A stretch of DNA of 64,000 bases, taken from Rubrolithibacter danxiaensis. GTDB lineage: Bacteria; Bacteroidota; Bacteroidia; Sphingobacteriales; Sphingobacteriaceae. The DNA lies in assembly GCF_047272945.1 (NCBI RefSeq), contig NZ_JBKOPS010000007.1:186001-250000 (forward strand), in the 5' to 3' direction. The position numbers and the translations under genes are program-made. Below, piece by piece: positions 45,655-54,394 of the stretch (its first letter is position 1; each line of letters begins with the position of its first letter). Below the pieces are notes generated by a model that searched no databases, had not been told where the DNA came from, and saw nothing but the letters and a program-made list of their open reading frames with translations.

Positions 45655-45687
45655 GGCAGGACAATTTGTTTGTGTCCTGCCTCTTTT
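45655..45687. terminator. Terminator hairpin with T-run
   Basis: A perfect 9-bp stem (GGCAGGACA / TGTCCTGCC), loop of 9 nt, then TCTTTT. Between the convergent DUF2214 and TonB receptor genes. Confidence 0.8.
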
Positions 45688-45701
45688 AACTCCTTGCACT
45701 G

Positions 45702-48143
45702 TTAAAACTCCAGTATAAAACCGAGAGAGGGCAGCGGGCGACCAGATTTGTTTGTAAGTATAACCGGTATTGCATTACTTCCATCCATTTCCACAGGTAA
45801 ATCGTTTGTAGTTTCAAAGCCTGTATTATCCGCATTACGTTTAAATGTAAAGTTCGGGTTGCTTTCGTTTTCCTGCATGAGCAGATTTTGAATATCCAGA
45901 TAGGCGGTTAGTGAAGTTTTGCGAAAATTAAATTTCTTATCTACCCGAAAGTCAAGCTGATTATATGCTGAAAGCCTGCTTTCATTGAGCAACTGCATAT
46001 CCGGTATACCTTGCCCCAGCAGCATATAGTTAGCCTGCGATGCTGTTATATCAAAAGACGTATACGGATTTCCACCGGCATACCGATATTTTACACCTAT
46101 CTCCCAGTTGTTCTTAAACTTGTACCCCAGTGTTCCGGTCAACAGGTGTCTGTTATCCCAGGAAGAAGGTTTCAGCATACCGTCCAAGCCTGAAAAGCGA
46201 CTGACCACGTAGGAGTAGCTGATCACGTAGAATATATTTCGGGTCATTTTCTGCTGCACAAAAAACTCAATGCCATAAGCTTCACCCCTACCATTCGTAA
46301 TCAGCCGCTCACTTCCAACAGATCCATACTGAGTTCCCTGGTTAACCATAGAAACTCCGGTTGATGCAGATACAGGGTAGTCAGAATATTTTTTATAAAA
46401 TCCCTCCAGTGTAAACCGGAGTGAATTTTTTGGCAGATATTCGGTTCCGAGTACGAAATGTGTAGAACGGGTATAGTCCATGTCTTTATTCACAAATTCG
46501 CCATTCTCCCGGTATCCGAGTGCGGTGTACACCGGTGTCTTGAAGTAAATGCCTGAAGATGCATTCAGGTTCCACTGATTATTTATACGATAGGATACTG
46601 AAAGACGTGGAGAAAATGTTTTGAAAGGGTTGCCGCCTGTGTTTGTAAAGCTGTTCATGTCCATGCGGAGCCCACCGGAAACAAGCAGATTATCGTCAAA
46701 AAAACGTTTGGCTGCCTGTGCAAACAGTCCGTACCTCCAAAACCTGACTTCGCTGTTGAATTCAATTACTTTTTCGGGTGAAAAGATATTGCCGGCTGCA
46801 TCTTTTACTTCATTCAGCAGTTTATTATACACATCTCCTGAATATCCTGCATACTGAGCATCCATACCCGCAGAATATCGCCATCCGTTGAGGTATTTAT
46901 TGTAATTAAACCGGAATTTATTTTCCCATTCACGCGAATTAACTAATAAGGTGCGGTTTTGTTCAACCTTCTTTTCATCTTCAAATTTATCAAGTTTGGT
47001 ATTGAACACATTCCTGCTCAGGGTAAAATTAATAAACCCATTGCTGATTTTTCTGTTCAGATTGAACCCCGCCGTATAAGTCCACTGGTTGATATAAGGC
47101 GTGGATCGCAGCACATAAATATTTTCAGGTGACGATTTTCTTGTAGGCGCAAAATGAAATCTATCGATTGCGCCCAGGCCGATGGCGGTCAGAGTAGTCT
47201 TGTTATTGAATTTGTGATTGACCTTGTATTGGAAATCAGAAAAATTTGGGCGGATAGGCAAATCAATTAATTTAAACAAAAGTGCCAGGTAAGATGCCCG
47301 GGCAGAACTTAAGAAAGTGGTCTTTGACGAAAGCGGGCCTTCCAGGGTAAGGGCACTTTCCGTCAGACTCGTCCGCACATTTCCCGAAATACGTTCAGGA
47401 TTTCCGTTTCTTTGGTTGATTACGAATGTTGACGACAGTGCATCGTTATATTTCGCGTCAAATGCTGAAGTTGTCAGCTTCAGGCTTTCAATAAACGAAA
47501 CGTTTAAAATACCTTGTGCTCCCCCCGAACTTCCCTGCGTTTGAAAATGATTCAACACCGGTATTTCAATTCCATCCAGATAGTAAACATTTTCATTCGG
47601 CGCACCACCCCGTATAATAATGTCGTTTCGTTCGCCCACACCATTACTCAAGCCCACTCCCGGCAATGTTTGCACCACTTTTGAAACATCGAAATTTCCA
47701 CCCGGGTTCGACTGAATTTCCTGTGAAGTAAGCTGCTGTACGGAAAGGGGTGTAATCATATCTGTGGCAATGGCCGTGACATTTTTGTTAAAAGTAACAA
47801 CAACACCTTCCAGCGACTTTGCCTCTGCAATCATTTGGAACCGGATAATGCGGTCATTACCGGCTCCTACTTCAATATTAAACAAAGTGTTGGACTCATA
47901 GCCCAGAGAACTGGCCGTAACCGAATAGCTTCCCACAGGCAGTGAAATTTTAAAAGCTCCTGCACTGTCTGTTATAGTGCTTAAAGAGGTCCCATTTACA
48001 GCTATCGTCACACCCGGCAACGCTTGCGTAGTATTTTTGTCTTCTACCGTTCCAATTAAATTTCCGTTTCGTTGTGCGAGTGTAGTGAGCATCCAAAACA
48101 GGAAACAGATACAAAAAAATACGAGCTTAGCAACCTTCTTCAT
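45702..48143 (-). CDS. TonB-dependent receptor with plug and barrel
   Basis: 813 residues with a signal peptide (LVFFCICFLFWMLTTLAQ), an N-terminal carboxypeptidase-like regulatory domain (about 28-110, LIGTVEDKNTTQALPGVTIAV), a plug (about 120-235) with SVQQLTSQEIQSNPGG, VVQTLPGVGLSNGVGERNDI and IIRGGAPNENVYYLDGIEIP, and a 22-strand-type barrel ending LGFILEF with a terminal Phe. A complete transporter. The substrate is unknown; no SusD or siderophore genes flank it. Confidence 0.93.
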   Translation of the reverse strand: MKKVAKLVFFCICFLFWMLTTLAQRNGNLIGTVEDKNTTQALPGVTIAVNGTSLSTITDSAGAFKISLPVGSYSVTASSLGYESNTLFNIEVGAGNDRIIRFQMIAEAKSLEGVVVTFNKNVTAIATDMITPLSVQQLTSQEIQSNPGGNFDVSKVVQTLPGVGLSNGVGERNDIIIRGGAPNENVYYLDGIEIPVLNHFQTQGSSGGAQGILNVSFIESLKLTTSAFDAKYNDALSSTFVINQRNGNPERISGNVRTSLTESALTLEGPLSSKTTFLSSARASYLALLFKLIDLPIRPNFSDFQYKVNHKFNNKTTLTAIGLGAIDRFHFAPTRKSSPENIYVLRSTPYINQWTYTAGFNLNRKISNGFINFTLSRNVFNTKLDKFEDEKKVEQNRTLLVNSREWENKFRFNYNKYLNGWRYSAGMDAQYAGYSGDVYNKLLNEVKDAAGNIFSPEKVIEFNSEVRFWRYGLFAQAAKRFFDDNLLVSGGLRMDMNSFTNTGGNPFKTFSPRLSVSYRINNQWNLNASSGIYFKTPVYTALGYRENGEFVNKDMDYTRSTHFVLGTEYLPKNSLRFTLEGFYKKYSDYPVSASTGVSMVNQGTQYGSVGSERLITNGRGEAYGIEFFVQQKMTRNIFYVISYSYVVSRFSGLDGMLKPSSWDNRHLLTGTLGYKFKNNWEIGVKYRYAGGNPYTSFDITASQANYMLLGQGIPDMQLLNESRLSAYNQLDFRVDKKFNFRKTSLTAYLDIQNLLMQENESNPNFTFKRNADNTGFETTNDLPVEMDGSNAIPVILTNKSGRPLPSLGFILEF

Positions 48144-48350
48144 GCCGTTATTTTATGATTGCAAAACAAGCACTCCTGAAGAGAAAATAAAATTTTATAT
48201 TCAAAAAGCAGCCATTGATTCCTGAAGGGCATCTAATGCAAGTAAATAAACTGATGTTCATGTCATGCTGTACGGGATGTTAGTTTTAGCGCATCCTGTA
48301 CAACTTAATAAAGCAGATTTAAAATCTTCAATTATCTCTTTTCCTTTATT

Positions 48351-48786
48351 CTTGTTCTTTTGTCTTAACACAAAAGAACCAAAAAGTCAAGGCTTAACAG
48401 TTTTAGCTAAAAGTTTAACTGAAGGCTTATCTGCAAGCCGAGCCCTGGGAATGGTTTGAGCAAAGTGTAAGCCGTTACACCACTTCTCCGTCTTGCTTCC
48501 CTTCCTGCTGAATGAATGTTTCTGCAAGCCTTTCATTTAAACTTTCTTAACGCTAAAGACTGTAATGCCGGATATACGTTGCAACATCGTACACACTTGT
48601 GCGGAGCCTGTGAAAGACAAACGAACAAAAAACCACATCTCTCTCATAGTGCGAAGAGCGTCAGCCCGAGACAAACGGCGGGCCAGTGGAGCCCTGCGGG
48701 CTGAAGCTTCGTTTGTCTCTTGAACTTTTGGTCCTTTTCTTTCAAGAGAAAAGGACTAAGCCCGCCCGGCTATGAGGGCAATAAAG
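48351..48786. repeat. Long tandem repeat, copy 1 (about 436 bp)
   Basis: First of three tandem copies in a gene-free block. The left end has a plus-oriented hairpin motif at 48354-48391: stem GTTCTTTTGT / ACAAAAGAAC, loop CTTAAC, 6-nt linker, tail GTCAAG, which is complementary to the loop except for one base. The right end has the same motif inverted at 48719-48756: stem GTCCTTTTCT / AGAAAAGGAC, loop TTCAAG, flank CTTGAA, a perfect loop/flank complement. Internally a 10-bp inverted repeat GAGACAAACG / CGTTTGTCTC (48668-48719) encloses about 32 GC-rich bases. The unit ends in CCCGCCCGGCTATGAGGGC. Confidence 0.85.
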
Positions 48787-48791
48787 GTATT

Positions 48792-49277
48792 CTTGTTCTT
48801 TTGTCTTTACACAAAAGAACCAAAAAGTCAAGGCTTAACAGTTTTAGCTAAAAGTTTAACTGAAGGCTTATCTGCAAGCCAAGCCGTGGAATGGAAGAGC
48901 ATTATGCAAGCCACTACTCCACTTCTCCGTCTTGCTTCCCTTCCTGCAAATCAAATGTTTCTGCAAGCCTTCATTCAAACTTTCTTAACGCTAAAGACTG
49001 TAATGCCGGATTCCCGTTGCAACAACGTACATACCCTCAGGCGGAGCCTGTGAAAGACAAACAAACAAAAAATCACATCTTTCACATAGTACGAAGAGCG
49101 CCGGCCGGAGACAAACGCGGGCCAGTGGAGCCTTGCGGGCTGAAGCTTCGTTTGTCTCTTGATTTATTCGCAGATTTAGTTTTTCTTTCAATGGAGCTCA
49201 TGCTTGCTTCGCAGGTTTGGATACTTTTGTATCAAGGTAAAAGTATCTAGGCCCGCCCGGCTATGAGGGCAATAAAA
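48792..49277. repeat. Long tandem repeat, copy 2 (about 486 bp)
   Basis: Second copy. The left hairpin motif is at 48795-48832 (loop CTTTAC, tail GTCAAG). The internal GAGACAAACG repeat is present with one base lost in the flank. The right motif has stem GATACTTTT / AAAAGTATC (49220-49247) with ATCAAG in the loop and its perfect complement CTTGAT at 49158-49163. Loop and flank are pushed apart by an insertion of about 56 bp not present in copies 1 and 3. The end CCCGCCCGGCTATGAGGGC is conserved. Confidence 0.85.
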
Positions 49278-49280
49278 CCT

Positions 49281-49567
49281 TTGTTCTTTTGTCTTAACAC
49301 AAAAGAACCAAAAAGTCAAGGCTTAACAGTTTTAGCTAAAGACTGTAATGCCGAATTCCCGTTGCATAACGTGCACACTTGTGCGGAGCCTGTGAAAGAC
49401 AAACGAACAAAAAATCACATCTCTCACATAGTACGAAGAGCGCCGGCCTGAGACAAACGGCGGGCCAGTGGAGCCTTGCGGGCTGAAGCTTCGTTTGTCT
49501 CTTGACTTTTGCGGAACTTTTTGTCAAGAAAAAGTTCCTAGGCCTGCCCGGCTATGAGGGCAAATAA
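49281..49567. repeat. Long tandem repeat, copy 3 (about 287 bp, internally deleted)
   Basis: Third copy. Left motif 49283-49320 is identical to copy 1. About 150 bp are missing between two GCTAAA words, a likely deletion by short-homology recombination. The right motif at 49501-49538 has stem GGAACTTTTT / AAAAAGTTCC, loop GTCAAG and perfect flank complement CTTGAC. The internal GAGACAAACG repeat and the CCCGGCTATGAGGGC end are retained with one change. Confidence 0.85.
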
Positions 49568-49721
49568 ACAAAGTAATCACCTATTCACATTATGCGCTTA
49601 TATAGGTGAAAACATCAGGAATATAGGTTTGTAAACTTTCTCGCTCATTGCCGCGAAAGCTAGTTGTTATTCACATATGATTTAATTTTTGAAGGCGTTC
49701 ATGCTTTCGCTTCGCTCAGGT

Positions 49722-49793
49722 TTGTCTTACACAAAAGAACCAAAAAGTCAAGGCTTAACAGTTTTAGCTAAAAGTTTAACTGAAAGCTGATCC
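49722..49793. repeat. Partial fourth copy of the repeat
   Basis: Holds only the left part of the unit: a damaged hairpin (left arm shortened), then the linker, tail GTCAAG and the following AGGCTTAACAGTTTTAGC block that also starts copies 1-3. The 150 bp before it are unrelated AT-rich sequence. Confidence 0.75.
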
Positions 49794-50148
49794 TTTCGAA
49801 GTATTATTCCTCCCTTCACAAGTTCCCTTTCTCTAAACTAAAAAAAGCCCTCATTACCCTACCAAAACCGTACTTTGTTCGTACCATCTTCGGGAGTTTG
49901 CGAACATGGTACGAACAGTTCCCGAAGAAGCCCCGAACAAAAGGCCTTTTTTTAACACCTTTTCCCGAACAGGAAGCCATGTCTTTACAGCCCATTTAGG
50001 TAGTTAAAAAATTAAAAATTTGGATATTAAAAAAATTGCCATTAACTTAAATCTAATTAACCAAGTATAACTCAAGGCCGGACACAGTCGATTCGCTCTC
50101 GCTTACTTTCCGAACCGCTAGATTCCTGTCTTCTTAATCGTAGTTTGT
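49794..50148. other. Gene-free stretch with a pseudoknot-like inverted repeat
   Basis: Between the repeat array and the small HTH gene. At 49877-49887 and 49906-49916 GTTCGTACCAT and ATGGTACGAAC are perfect complements. At 49888-49895 and 49920-49927 CTTCGGGA and TCCCGAAG are perfect complements. The arms are interleaved (A-B-A'-B'). AAAAGGCCTTTTTTT follows and could end a transcript. No ORF is supported here. Confidence 0.6.
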
Positions 50149-50448
50149 ATGGACCAGTTTGCAGAGCAAAACAGGCTTCACAACGTTGAACGTATGTTGA
50201 TGGAGTTGCTTCAGAAAGTAAATGAGAAAGAAAAAAAAGCGAAAGACAAAAAACGGAACCTCTTTAAAAAGGCCTGGCTTACTTCGCAGGAAGTAATGTT
50301 CCTGCTGGATATCAGCGAACGGACGCTTACCAAATGGCGTTCGGAAAAGATCCTGGTTTATTCACAGATAAAGGGGAAGTCGTACTACAAGTCGAAGGAC
50401 TTAAAAGACTTGCTTAAAAGAAATTATGGCAAAACCGAAGGGCTTTAA
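50149..50448 (+). CDS. Small helix-turn-helix (excisionase-type) DNA-binding protein
   Basis: 99 residues. A charged, probably coiled N-terminus (about 1-40, NEKEKKAKDKKRN) precedes a MerR/HTH_17-like domain (about 43-92): AWLTSQEVMFLLDISERTLTKW followed by the wing YSQIKGKSYYKSKDLKDLL. This form is common beside integrases and mobilisation genes in Bacteroidota elements, where it acts as excisionase or element regulator. No integrase or relaxase is present here, so it may be a remnant. It overlaps a short downstream ORF in another frame. Confidence 0.8.
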   Translation: MDQFAEQNRLHNVERMLMELLQKVNEKEKKAKDKKRNLFKKAWLTSQEVMFLLDISERTLTKWRSEKILVYSQIKGKSYYKSKDLKDLLKRNYGKTEGL

Positions 50449-50497
50449 AATGAGCGAGCTGAATTTAACTGCTACAAGAACAGCACTGCAAAGTTGA
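50426..50497 (+). pseudogene. Truncated ORF overlapping the HTH gene
   Basis: A 23-codon frame (MAKPKGFKMSELNLTATRTA...) starts inside the last codons of the HTH gene, as operon partners often do, and stops after 23 residues. It may be the 5' stub of a second element gene whose remainder was lost. It is too short to identify. Confidence 0.35.
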
Positions 50498-50739
50498 AAC
50501 TAAACCCGGTTGAAGCGGATACCGGCCCGTGCCGAATGCTGGTGGCGTATGAGCGTAAAACGGGACTGCGGAAAGTAGAAAGCAGTATTGCAGCGTTTTC
50601 TAACTTTATAAAAACTGATATTGCAGGATATGCTATTTTAAGGTATAGTCAAGGCTTTTCCTTTTTCATCTGCTATCAATCTCCCCGATCCAATTTTTTA
50701 TCTTATATTAAACCTTGATTAACCAGCCAATAAACCAAC

Positions 50740-53004
50740 ATGAAAAGTAAGAACCTGGTATACTGCCTGATGGGTGTATCGATCCTGGCATATACCTGCA
50801 AGGTAAAAATGCCTACCCTTGCCGATGAGCAGGCAAGTTTAAATAAACCGGTACAAACAGATCCTTCCACCGTTCCGCTTACGCCTGAACAAAGCCAGAA
50901 AGCTTTCCGGGTTCCCGCAGGCTATCACATGGAGCTGGTGGCCAGCGAGCCGATGATACACGAGCCGGTAGCTATAGCGTGGGACGGCGATGCGAAAATG
51001 TATGTGGCACAAATGGAGACCTATACCCAGGATGCCGACGGCAGCGGCACTAAAAATAAAATAAGCCGTGTGATGTTGCTCGAGGATACCGACAACGACG
51101 GCAAAATGGATAAAAGTTCTGTCTTTATTGATAAGCTGCTGTTGCCGAGGATGCTTTTATGCGTAAACCACGAGCTGCTGGTGAACGAGACCGACACCTA
51201 CGATATTTTCAGTTACAAGGATACCAATGGTGATGGCGTTGCCGATCAGGTAAAGCCGGTATATACGCCGGGAAAAGTGGCTCCGGGAAACCTTGAACAT
51301 CAGCGAAGCGGTCTGGACTGGAACCTGGATAACTATATTTACCAGACGGTTGACCCGGTACGTTTCCGGTACGTGGGCGGGATACTGCAGCCCGATTCTC
51401 TCCCCAGCGGATCAAATGGGCAGTGGGGATTAACGCATGATAATTACGGCCGCCTGTTCTTTAGCCGGGCAGGTGGTGAGAATGCGGGGTCGGGCTTCCA
51501 GATCAACCCCGCTTACGGGGCTTTGGAATTTGCGGATGCGTACAATGAGGAAAGTTTTGGAGCGGTTTGGTCGGCTATTTCGAACCAGGATGCGCAGGGC
51601 GGACTTAAAAGGCTGCGGGCAGACAGCACTCTGAACCATGTTACTTCCGCTAACGGCCAGTCTATTTTCCGTGGGAATAACCTTCCGGCAGATCTGGTGG
51701 GAGATTATTTGATTGCTGAGCCTGTTGCCCGTATTATACGCCGTGCCAAAGTTGTAAACCGGGAAGGGAAAACCTACCTCGAGAAAATGTACGGCAACAA
51801 AGAGTTTATATCCAGCACCGACTTTTATTTCAGGCCGGTTAACACCTATACAGGGCCTGACGGCAACTTTTATGTAGTGGACATGAACAGGGGCATTATA
51901 CAGGAATCGCAATGGACTCCGAAAGGAAGCTACCTGCGGGGAAAAATTGAGCAGTACGGACTGGATAAAATTAACCAGCGGGGGCGCATCTGGCGCCTGG
52001 TTCATGAAGGGTATAAGAAAAAAACAGTGAAGCCCCACCTGCTGGATGTTCCTGCCGGTACGCTGGTAAACTACCTCGATCATCCCAATGGCTGGTGGAG
52101 AGACAATGCGCAGAAGCAGCTTGTTATCCTCGGCGACCGCTCGGTTGTTCCGGCATAAAAACAGATTGCTTCGGGCCTTCCGGGCTCGCTCAAACAAAAA
52201 CCTTCAGCCTTGGGCCGGCTTCACGCCCTGTGGACACTGGAGGGTTTGAATGCCATCGACAAAGAGATACTTCATACGGCGATGAAAGATACGGACCCGC
52301 AGGTACGAAGAGCAGCGATCTGGATCAGCGAACCGTATATAAAACAGCAGGATGAGGAAATGATCAGCCTGCTGGCGGGTATGGTATCTGACGAAAACTT
52401 TGACGTTAAAACACAACTGGTACTCTCCTTAGCAGCAAGTAAAAATGAAAAGGCAATACAGATCGTTCAGGAGATCCTTGCGCAAAACCCCAATAACCAA
52501 ATGCTTGCGGCTGCCAAGGCGAGCGTAGATAAAAATGAAGATATTAAAAAATACGGCAGAAAGCTCGCCAATCTTTCTGCTGCAGACAGGAAGCTGGTGA
52601 TGGATGGTGCCGTTATCTTTAAAGGTTTCTGCTCTGCCTGTCACGGCGCCGATGGAAAAGGCCTTGCCAGTGCGGCGGCGCCTCCCCTGATTGGGTCTAA
52701 ACACCTTACCGGCGATAAAGAGATTGCTATCCGTATTCTTTTACACGGCTTAACTGGGCCTGTTGAAGGTAAAACTTATTCGGCAGACATGCCTGCACTG
52801 AAAGATAATACGGATGAATGGATTGCCTCGGTATTAAGCTATGCCCGCCATGAATTTACTGAAAATACGCGTGGCAGAAGAAACCCGTCTTCCGTAATAA
52901 TACAGGCGGCAGACATAAAAAAAGTAAGGGAGCAGTTTCCATCAAAAACAAGTCCGTGGAAAGTGTCAGAATTAGAAGCGCTTACTTCTTCTTCAACAAA
53001 TTAA
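50740..53004 (+). pseudogene. Cytochrome c-containing dehydrogenase (DUF7133/PVC-type), interrupted by one in-frame stop
   Basis: Two frames that are in the same phase, 50740-52158 and onward to 53004, make one protein of about 754 residues split by TAA at 52156-52158. Upstream: a lipoprotein-like signal (SILAYTC) and a six-bladed propeller dehydrogenase domain (FRVPAGYHMELVASEPMIHE, NKISRVMLLEDTDNDGKMDK, YTGPDGNFYVVDMNRGI). Downstream: HEAT-like repeats (DTDPQVRRAAIWI, LVLSLAASKNEKA) and a C-terminal cytochrome c domain with CSACHG. The residues after the stop (KQIASGLPGSLKQK) read on naturally, so a TTA Leu codon probably changed to TAA. Family members oxidise sugars or alcohols in the periplasm. 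Next to a TIM-barrel isomerase-like gene. Confidence 0.88.
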
Positions 53005-53094
53005 AACGCTAAGCAGCAAGCGTAACAATTCGAATAGCTGCCGAACCTTTTGGGGTATTATTTTTAACTTGGATAAACCATAACCAATAAAACC

Positions 53095-54090
53095 ATGAAA
53101 GATCAGCACCTATCCAGACGTAAGTTTCTGGGTACTGCAGTACTGGCAGCTGCCGGTATTGCATTAACTTCCAAATCCGGCTTCGGTATGCCTGCCTACA
53201 TTAAAAATCTGGGCAAGCCAAATTCCATGTTTAACGGTGTACAAGTTGGTGCCATAACATACTCCTGGAGAAGCCTTCCGGACGATGCCGAAAGTGTACT
53301 GAAGTATGCGGTTAACTGTAATATCAGCGCCATCGAACTGATGGGCAACACTGCCGAATCCTTTGCCGGCCTTCCTGCAAGTCCACGCACCAATGGCCCC
53401 TGGGTAAAACCAGCTGACCGGACCCCGGAACAAAAAGCGGCATTTGCGGAAGCTGCTAAAAAAGCGGCAGACTGGAGAGCATCCGTATCCATGGATAAGT
53501 TTGAAACCCTGCGGAAAATGTATAAGGATGCGGGGGTTATGATTTATGCTTATAAACCCAATGCCCTGAGTGTAAATAACACGGATGCCGAAATTGATTA
53601 TGCATTAAGAGCAGCAAAAGCGCTGGGAGCCAGCCATGTTACGGTAGAAATGCCGGAAGATCCGGCTCAAACGCAACGCCTGGGTAAAATGGCTGCAAAA
53701 CACGGTGTGTATGTTGCCTATCACGGGCACGAACAGCAGACTCCTACGTTCTGGGATCAGTCAATGCAGCAGTCAGACTACAACGCTATGAACCTGGACA
53801 TGGGTCATTATACCGCTGCCGGCTACGATGCTTTGGCAGAAATTAAAAAATACCATCAGCATATTAAAAGCATGCACGTAAAGGACCGGCAGAACAAAGC
53901 GCATGGTGGTGCAAATCTTCCCTGGGGCGAAGGCGATACGCCTATCATCCAGGCTCTTCAGCTCATGCAGAAAAATAAATACACTTTTCCGGCCACTATC
54001 GAACTGGAATACAAGATCCCGGAAGGTTCTGACGCGGTTAAAGAAACCATCAAGTGTGTGGAGTATGCAAGAAAAGCCTTAAATGCTTAG
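53095..54090 (+). CDS. Tat-exported sugar phosphate isomerase/epimerase-like TIM barrel
   Basis: 331 residues. A twin-arginine signal (SRRKFLGTAVLAAAGIALTS) directs folded export. The TIM-barrel (xylose isomerase-like, AP_endonuc_2) part has ISAIELMGNTAE, ALGASHVTVEMPED, VYVAYHGHEQQT, AMNLDMGHYTAAG and IKSMHVKDRQ, which supply the usual metal ligands (Glu, His, Asp, His). Exported members act on oxidised or keto sugars. 90 bp downstream of the interrupted dehydrogenase gene, so probably the same transcript and pathway. Confidence 0.9.
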   Translation: MKDQHLSRRKFLGTAVLAAAGIALTSKSGFGMPAYIKNLGKPNSMFNGVQVGAITYSWRSLPDDAESVLKYAVNCNISAIELMGNTAESFAGLPASPRTNGPWVKPADRTPEQKAAFAEAAKKAADWRASVSMDKFETLRKMYKDAGVMIYAYKPNALSVNNTDAEIDYALRAAKALGASHVTVEMPEDPAQTQRLGKMAAKHGVYVAYHGHEQQTPTFWDQSMQQSDYNAMNLDMGHYTAAGYDALAEIKKYHQHIKSMHVKDRQNKAHGGANLPWGEGDTPIIQALQLMQKNKYTFPATIELEYKIPEGSDAVKETIKCVEYARKALNA

Positions 54091-54113
54091 AATGTGTAGG
54101 AATGGGCGATGAG

Positions 54114-54215
54114 TGTCATTGCCCATCCTGCGCTTGTTGGAGCATTATTCACCAGGATAACCAGACACTGCTACTATTACTATCCCTGAGATTCCTCCCT
54201 ATCGTCGGAATGACG
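54114..54215. repeat. Dispersed repeat family R2, copy a
   Basis: About 100 bp after the isomerase gene. It shares GAGCATTATTC and GAGATTCCTCC, ATCG and CGGAATGACG with copies at 56317-56410 and 58778-58871. Small ORFs across it are not believable. Confidence 0.65.
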
Positions 54216-54394
54216 CTGCATGTTCATTTCCAACAAAAAACGTCCTGTCCAGACATCCATCCAAACACATCCCGATCCTTCCATCCTCAAATAAAAATTT
54301 AAATTAAAAACCACCAAATCTTATAACCTTTCGCCCCATTTACCGTATGTGAAAACGGATTTTGATGAGTAAATCCAATTAATAAGAAGAATAG

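Noticed and set aside
48265..49527. Several ORFs of 60-119 residues inside the tandem repeats
   Set aside because: They overlap each other on both strands, follow the repeats and are broken differently in each copy.
48351..49567. CRISPR array
   Set aside because: The repeat units are hundreds of bases long, differ in length and have no regular short repeat-spacer pattern; no cas genes are nearby.
50494..50718. 74-residue ORF after the HTH gene
   Set aside because: No recognisable fold, no start signal and unusual composition; better seen as spacer.
51430..52197. 255-residue ORF on the minus strand
   Set aside because: It is antisense to the dehydrogenase gene, whose family motifs are unmistakable; the minus frame is only open by codon bias.
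54054..54302. 82-residue ORF overlapping the isomerase gene end
   Set aside because: It runs through dispersed repeat R2 and out of frame through the isomerase C-terminus.
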